Shown here in pieces: positions 59,051-64,000 of a stretch of DNA of 64,000 nucleotides (positions are counted from its first letter, which is position 1; each line of letters opens with the position of its first letter). The notes under the pieces are model-generated. The model saw nothing but the letters and a program-made list of their open reading frames with translations. It was not told the DNA's origin and did not search any database. A program made the position numbers and the translations under genes. Source of the DNA: Anopheles merus (taxonomy: Eukaryota; Arthropoda; Insecta; Diptera; Culicidae); contig NC_054081.1 in NCBI RefSeq assembly GCF_017562075.2, positions 15,594,542 through 15,658,541 of the forward strand, written 5' to 3'.

Positions 59051-59190
59051 AAGCATGGATATGTGGTGACACATGTTACCACTCTGCACGACGAGGACGT
59101 GTCGGAATAGGAGTTGGATGGGAGAGCCTGTATTATCCCTCAAAGGGGCTTCGGATCCCATCCCATTACAGAGCACACCGCGCACCGATT

Positions 59191-59955
59191 AATGATGTCA
59201 AATTCTGACAGAGTAAGTCATCAGATCCCAAAGCCTATGTTAGTGTTTGAGTTGATTAACAAAAAATCGTTAATCATCACAGATACTTGAGCGTGAATAA
59301 TCGCAAAGGAGTTTGATAAGGGTGTGTGTTATATTTTTTTGTAACTTTTTAAAGAGTAAATTATACATTCAAATCCAAAAGTCACTATTTACTAAAATTC
59401 AAATAACTGAAAAGAGTATGCATGCTCATCTCTATTTCGAACTGTCAAAACCCAATTGAAATTTTCGAGCAAGATAATCGGGCTGTAGAAGTATTTCCCT
59501 TAAACTGACGCCTTTAAGTTCACTTAAGCTGCCCCAGGCTATAGGGCGCTTTAAAATAAGCCCTTTCAAATCAACTGTAATGTGACCTTTTTGTTGGCTT
59601 CTTCTTGTTCCGCCAGGAAATAATGTTACCGATCTCTTCCATTGATCGCGTAGCTATTATGACACTGTTAAACACATATTTTTTGTAAATAACGCAAATG
59701 CTTCTTTCTTTGTCAAATGCCAAAGAGAAATGAATGTTAAATGAACGCAGTTACCACTCGATACAAGAAAGTCCAATTTACGCCCTAACAAAATCTGAGC
59801 GCGTTGAACACACTTAAAACTCTTTCGATAAAAAGTATAACAAATGTCTCTCGGGCAGTGTGTGCCCAGACGGCATAGCACCTGCTATTCAGTGTGTCAA
59901 TTGACTTTAAACAAATCAAGCGACCACATTCATTGAAGGTAGGTAATACTTCAAG
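59191..59955. other. AT-rich non-coding DNA
   Basis: Nothing recognisable between the retroelement and the exon candidate at 59956. Confidence 0.45.
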
Positions 59956-60057
59956 CCCATCGAAAGCGGGCGATTGCCCGTTCCTCCGTCAATCAACCGT
60001 AAAGTGGCGCTGTTCGGCAACGGGAATATTTTTTCCACTCAGCTAAGCACCCAGCAG
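59956..60057 (+). CDS. Candidate internal exon, unknown protein
   Basis: Open frame of 34 codons ending CAG CAG at a consensus GTAAGA donor (60058). It reads PIESGRLPVPPSINRKVALF and then GNGNIFSTQLSTQQ. Only this frame is open. The proposed acceptor (ACTTCAAG, 59955) has a poor pyrimidine tract and is the weak point; an in-frame TAA at 59944 means the exon cannot start much earlier. The donor is phase 0, matching the exon candidate at 63852. No domain recognised. Confidence 0.35.
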
Positions 60058-62910
60058 GTAAGAAACAAGTGGTATTTTATAGTCCATCGGGTCCACTGGT
60101 TTATGGTATTGGGAAATTTACAAATAATTTATAGCACCAACGCAGGCTACTGCTGGTGTGCGAGCGAGCCACTACGAAAAATGCAAAGCGCAACGAGATA
60201 ATCATAATTTATTACAACAGTCCACCGAACACAGACCGCGCAGGGGTGGGAATGGCTGGGCGGTGGTGTGAGTTTTGCCCCGGTAAAGCGCGAAACGCCA
60301 AAACGATAAAAGCCCAAAAAATATGCCTACGTATGCATCCGCCGGTCATTAGTTGTCATCAAACGAGCCGTACAGGCCAAGGTAGCATGCATTGAGGCAC
60401 GAAATACCTTGCAGTATTATACATGTATTCGCTTTTCTTTTTTCCTTTTTGCTATTTTACTTTTCACTCGTCCAGCCTCTCTTTGCTGATTACACTCATA
60501 TTCATCAAAAAGCTTGAGCACACATTACCGAAGGGAGAAGGCTCGCGCCAATTGCGCCCCCATCACCCGGCCGTATCGGTCACTTTTTGGCCTCGGGCAA
60601 AATGTATATGTGTGTTAATTTTGAAGCAGCAATAAATTTTAATTTCAGCAAGAATGAATGTAATTAATTACAAGCCTGTTGTTGTTTCGGCACCTTTTTA
60701 TTAGGTTTGTATAAGTTGCATTCCTGTTCGCTTATTTATGCACAGCGTTCAGCCCAGTGGCCAGTTGGAAGAAAAGTATGAAATAGTCATGTATATGTGT
60801 TTTCAAATGCTCTTTCAAATTCAATTATAAATAAAAGGCCCCAATAAATGTGATAGGAATCCAAAAAAGAATATTTGGATTCAAATTCGTACCTCATTAC
60901 ATACTTTAAGGCGCAAAACTTGTAATAAATACAAAAAACGCCCGAATTTATGCAACTATGACAAATTTAAGTTTGTAACAGTTTGTTTGTAACGGCATGT
61001 AACAAACTTTTAGCTACTAGTCAAATCGTGTTTCATTACGGGACCTCGTTTCAATACAGTCCTCGATGCTAATTATTGGAAAAAATGCATACTTTCAGGC
61101 GCATATCAAATCCAATCATATTTACTTTTGTCATTTTTTTTTGTATTTAACTGTGATTTGAACGCTGTTCTATCATTCTGCGCTACAAAACAAACTTACC
61201 AACACTAAACTATATATTTCAATTATTAGCACAAAATACGTGCCTTTCTTGCACCACAACACGCTAGCAACGCTAGAATTATTACTCACGAATAAATATG
61301 TTTCTTGACCCACCTTCCACCTCGCCGCTAATCCTTCCACAACCAACAATCGACAGCTTTCTCGCCTTTCCTTCCCGATAGCAAATTTTATTTATTTATT
61401 CACCTCGAGCATTAGGCTCGCTAGATTCTAGCCTTTGCACAGTGGAATGATTTACATGGCTCGACGGACATTCCGTTCCTCATTAGCCATGGCGAATGGC
61501 GGGCTACAACGCACACGCGTACGGCTCGTTTTTCATCATATTTTCACTCCGCCCAACTCACCCTGGTGGCAAGTTAATTCACTCAGCACACATTTGGCAC
61601 TTAATTACTGTCAGCGTAGGAAATCGTTCCTAATGCCTCGTCCCGCTTGCCTGACACGTTCGACCGTCTGGAAAGTGGACAGCGGAATGTGAAAGCCCCT
61701 GGAGCGGAGCAGAACGCTTGTTGATCAACAGCATCCACCTGCACGTTCTCTCGATTCTATTTATCATTTGGTATTTGGTGTTCTCTGTTATGTTTTCTTT
61801 GTTTTTGGGTAAAATAAAAGAGCGAAAATTATCATGCACCGGGAGGAAGAGGGGGAAGCACAAATCGTACTACAGGGAAGTCACGGACACACAGTGCGAA
61901 AATCGCTGATCGGGCACGCGTAGAATAATTTAATTTTCGCCCGCAGCAACGGACGGGAACCTGGCGTACTGACCGTTGCGCGAACCAAATTAGGCTTGGG
62001 ACGTGTGAGATAGGAAGGTGTTCACAGTCGGGTCAGGATAGCAAACATTCCTCCCATGAGCTCAGATAGTTAGCGATTGACATGTGTTCCGTTCGGTATT
62101 GGCTAGTTTTCCTTTACTGTTGGTCTCATTAAAGCTATCTAAATATAATAGTAAAAAACACAAGTCACAAATATTACAGTTGAGAACACTTAAATTTTTT
62201 AATTAGTAACATAACACAAGGTAAAAATAAACCTAGCCCCGCCAGCATTTCAATACGCCTCGAAGTATGCAATGAACGAATTAATTACTTTTTTCTTTAT
62301 TTTAACTTGTTTTGTTTAGAACAGTTATTTTTTCAATATGTATGTTATAAAAAAATATTACATCATGAATGCAAAAAAGAAAAAGCATTACATAAAAATG
62401 GGTAATACAGATGTTCCTAAACCAATACAAGCAGAAAACCGACAAGAGCAAGCGTTAACTTTTGCTCTGCATGGTTTCCAACGATGCTTTGAGAAAAATG
62501 TCAAAAATTGTTTAATAAAACTACAATATTTCAATGATCTTTCAATGGATTTTTTTAGGAGTTAAAACCATTAGGTTTTAATAGATAATATATCGCATAA
62601 ATTAATCCAGAAATACGTCGCGACTCCTCAAAAAAATTCTTTTCAGTCTTCAAAGATAGCTTTTGCTGAAATTTTTGTGTCAAAACGCTTTCAGTTATGC
62701 AATCAGCACGTCAAACCCTTCTTTAAAACGGTTTATTACTGACCTGGCTATATTGATTGAGCGTAAGACCTACCTCACTATCTCACATAACTACACAAAA
62801 AAAAATATTAAAGCTACATCCAGTATTCCCATTTTAAAGCTAAAAACTGTGTATACTCATTCAACGCGCCGCTACCTTTTGTTTTCTTCCATTTTTTCCC
62901 CGTCGTCTAG
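60058..62910. other. Non-coding DNA, probably intron
   Basis: AT-rich overall, with copies of the dispersed GCATAC-N4-AGGCGC motif at 60897-60914 and 61086-61103. No ORF with recognisable features. Confidence 0.45.
60897..61103 (+). repeat. Two copies of the dispersed 18-mer motif
   Basis: TTACATACTTTAAGGCGC at 60897-60914 and ATGCATACTTTCAGGCGC at 61086-61103, both plus strand; the latter differs by one base from the copy at 36807. Confidence 0.6.
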
Positions 62911-62999
62911 TGCCGATCGGCGTGCCGCTCATTAAACCATACCAAGAAGGTTGCATCAGCCACTATGCCATCATACTGCCGTCGTCTGCCCGTGCTTGA
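62911..62999 (+). CDS. Weak candidate terminal exon
   Basis: A strong pyrimidine tract (TTTTGTTTTCTTCCATTTTT then TCCCCGTCGTCTAG) ends at 62910. After two bases of a split codon the frame reads PIGVPLIKPYQEGCISHYAI, then ILPSSARA and TGA (62997-62999). The peptide looks protein-like but is short (28 codons), and its start phase does not fit the donor at 60058. It could be an alternative 3' exon or a chance match. Confidence 0.2.
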
Positions 63000-63851
<852 letters not shown>

Positions 63852-63992
63852 GTAACTGGAGCTAGTCGAACGAGGAGCAGCGAGCCAATTTCGGCCGGCT
63901 CTAGTGAACGCGTCAACACGCCGGAGACGCCACCTCGCTTATCGGTGGGCTCAGAACCTGCTCGGAAGATTATGTGCTCGAGATTAAATTAA
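63852..63992 (+). CDS. Candidate C-terminal coding exon, unknown protein
   Basis: The acceptor has a long pyrimidine tract (TTCTTTTTTCTCGTGCACTC onward) ending GGGCTGCAG at 63851. The frame reads VTGASRTRSSEPISAGSSER, then VNTPETPPRLSVGSEPARK and ends IMCSRLN with TAA at 63990-63992. It is Ser/Pro/Thr-rich with TPETPP, a possible proline-directed phosphorylation site, so a disordered C-terminus is likely. In phase 0 it follows directly from the donor at 60058. No family recognised. Confidence 0.4.
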   Translation, partial: VTGASRTRSSEPISAGSSERVNTPETPPRLSVGSEPARKIMCSRLN

Positions 63993-64000
63993 GCTTATCG

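Larger units (their letters stand above)
55908..59190 (-). mobile_element. Near full-length RTE-like non-LTR retrotransposon, copy 2
   Basis: Minus-strand element of about 3.3 kb: 5' region, AP-type endonuclease, reverse transcriptase, then a very short 3' end with a TAAG tail (ACTTACTTA on plus at about 55908). The last 1.4 kb is almost identical to copy 1 at 27.4-28.9 kb. The 5' boundary is approximate and no target duplication was found. Three frameshifts and two stops split the coding region, so it is inactive; the high similarity of the two copies suggests the family moved recently. Confidence 0.85.

Overview
The window looks like animal, most likely dipteran (Anopheles-type mosquito), chromosomal DNA. 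Reasons: coding sequence is confined to short pieces bounded by GT..AG splice sites; long (GT)n and (GA)n microsatellites are everywhere; and the mobile elements are insect types (an mdg1/412-like Ty3/gypsy element, an RTE-like non-LTR retrotransposon, tRNA-derived SINEs, hAT- and pogo-like non-autonomous DNA transposons). No prokaryotic operon, rRNA, CRISPR array or intact tRNA gene is visible. The organism assignment is inference; no database was searched.

Layout. 0-8.3 kb: the last two coding exons of an unrecognised plus-strand gene (2600-2670 and 3184-3405), then an A-rich stretch with a plausible poly(A) signal at 8252, which may be one very long 3' UTR carrying a ~300-bp (GT)n tract. 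8.3-18 kb: mostly non-coding, with a few weak exon candidates (best 15401-15572). 18.0-21.8 kb: a truncated mdg1-like LTR retrotransposon with 5' LTR, tRNA-Arg type primer site, a small upstream ORF, a complete gag, a T-TTT-TTA frameshift site and a protease remnant; RT, integrase and the 3' LTR are gone. 27.4-28.9 kb and 55.9-59.2 kb: two near-identical minus-strand copies of one RTE-like element, the first 5'-truncated between 11-bp target duplications, the second nearly full length, both disabled. 32-33 kb and 54.5 kb: SINE copies. 41.3 kb: a 365-bp pogo-like MITE. 42.8-44.2 kb: a 1.35-kb hAT-like element between perfect 8-bp duplications.

44.5-53.4 kb is the most striking region: about 8.9 kb (roughly 420 copies) of a 21-bp satellite running into a 100-N assembly gap. 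The unit has no stop in any of its six frames, which creates spectacular overlapping ORFs on both strands. It is organised in higher-order repeats (about 1007 bp, about 1675 bp, and a local 147 bp). Its length equals two DNA helical turns, so its A/T tracts are in phase. Some variant units are perfect palindromes. These are features of structural satellite DNA, not of a gene.

59.2-64 kb: plus-strand exon candidates at 59956-60057 and 63852-63992 share splice phase 0 and could be the last exons of one gene. An unexplained dispersed motif (GCATAC, four bases, AGGCGC) recurs about nine times, with four copies clustered at 1065-1256.

Most of the window therefore reads as introns and intergenic DNA of large genes, loaded with nested transposons and one large satellite block. 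Exon calls other than 2600-3405 rest only on splice signals and reading frame, and are tentative.
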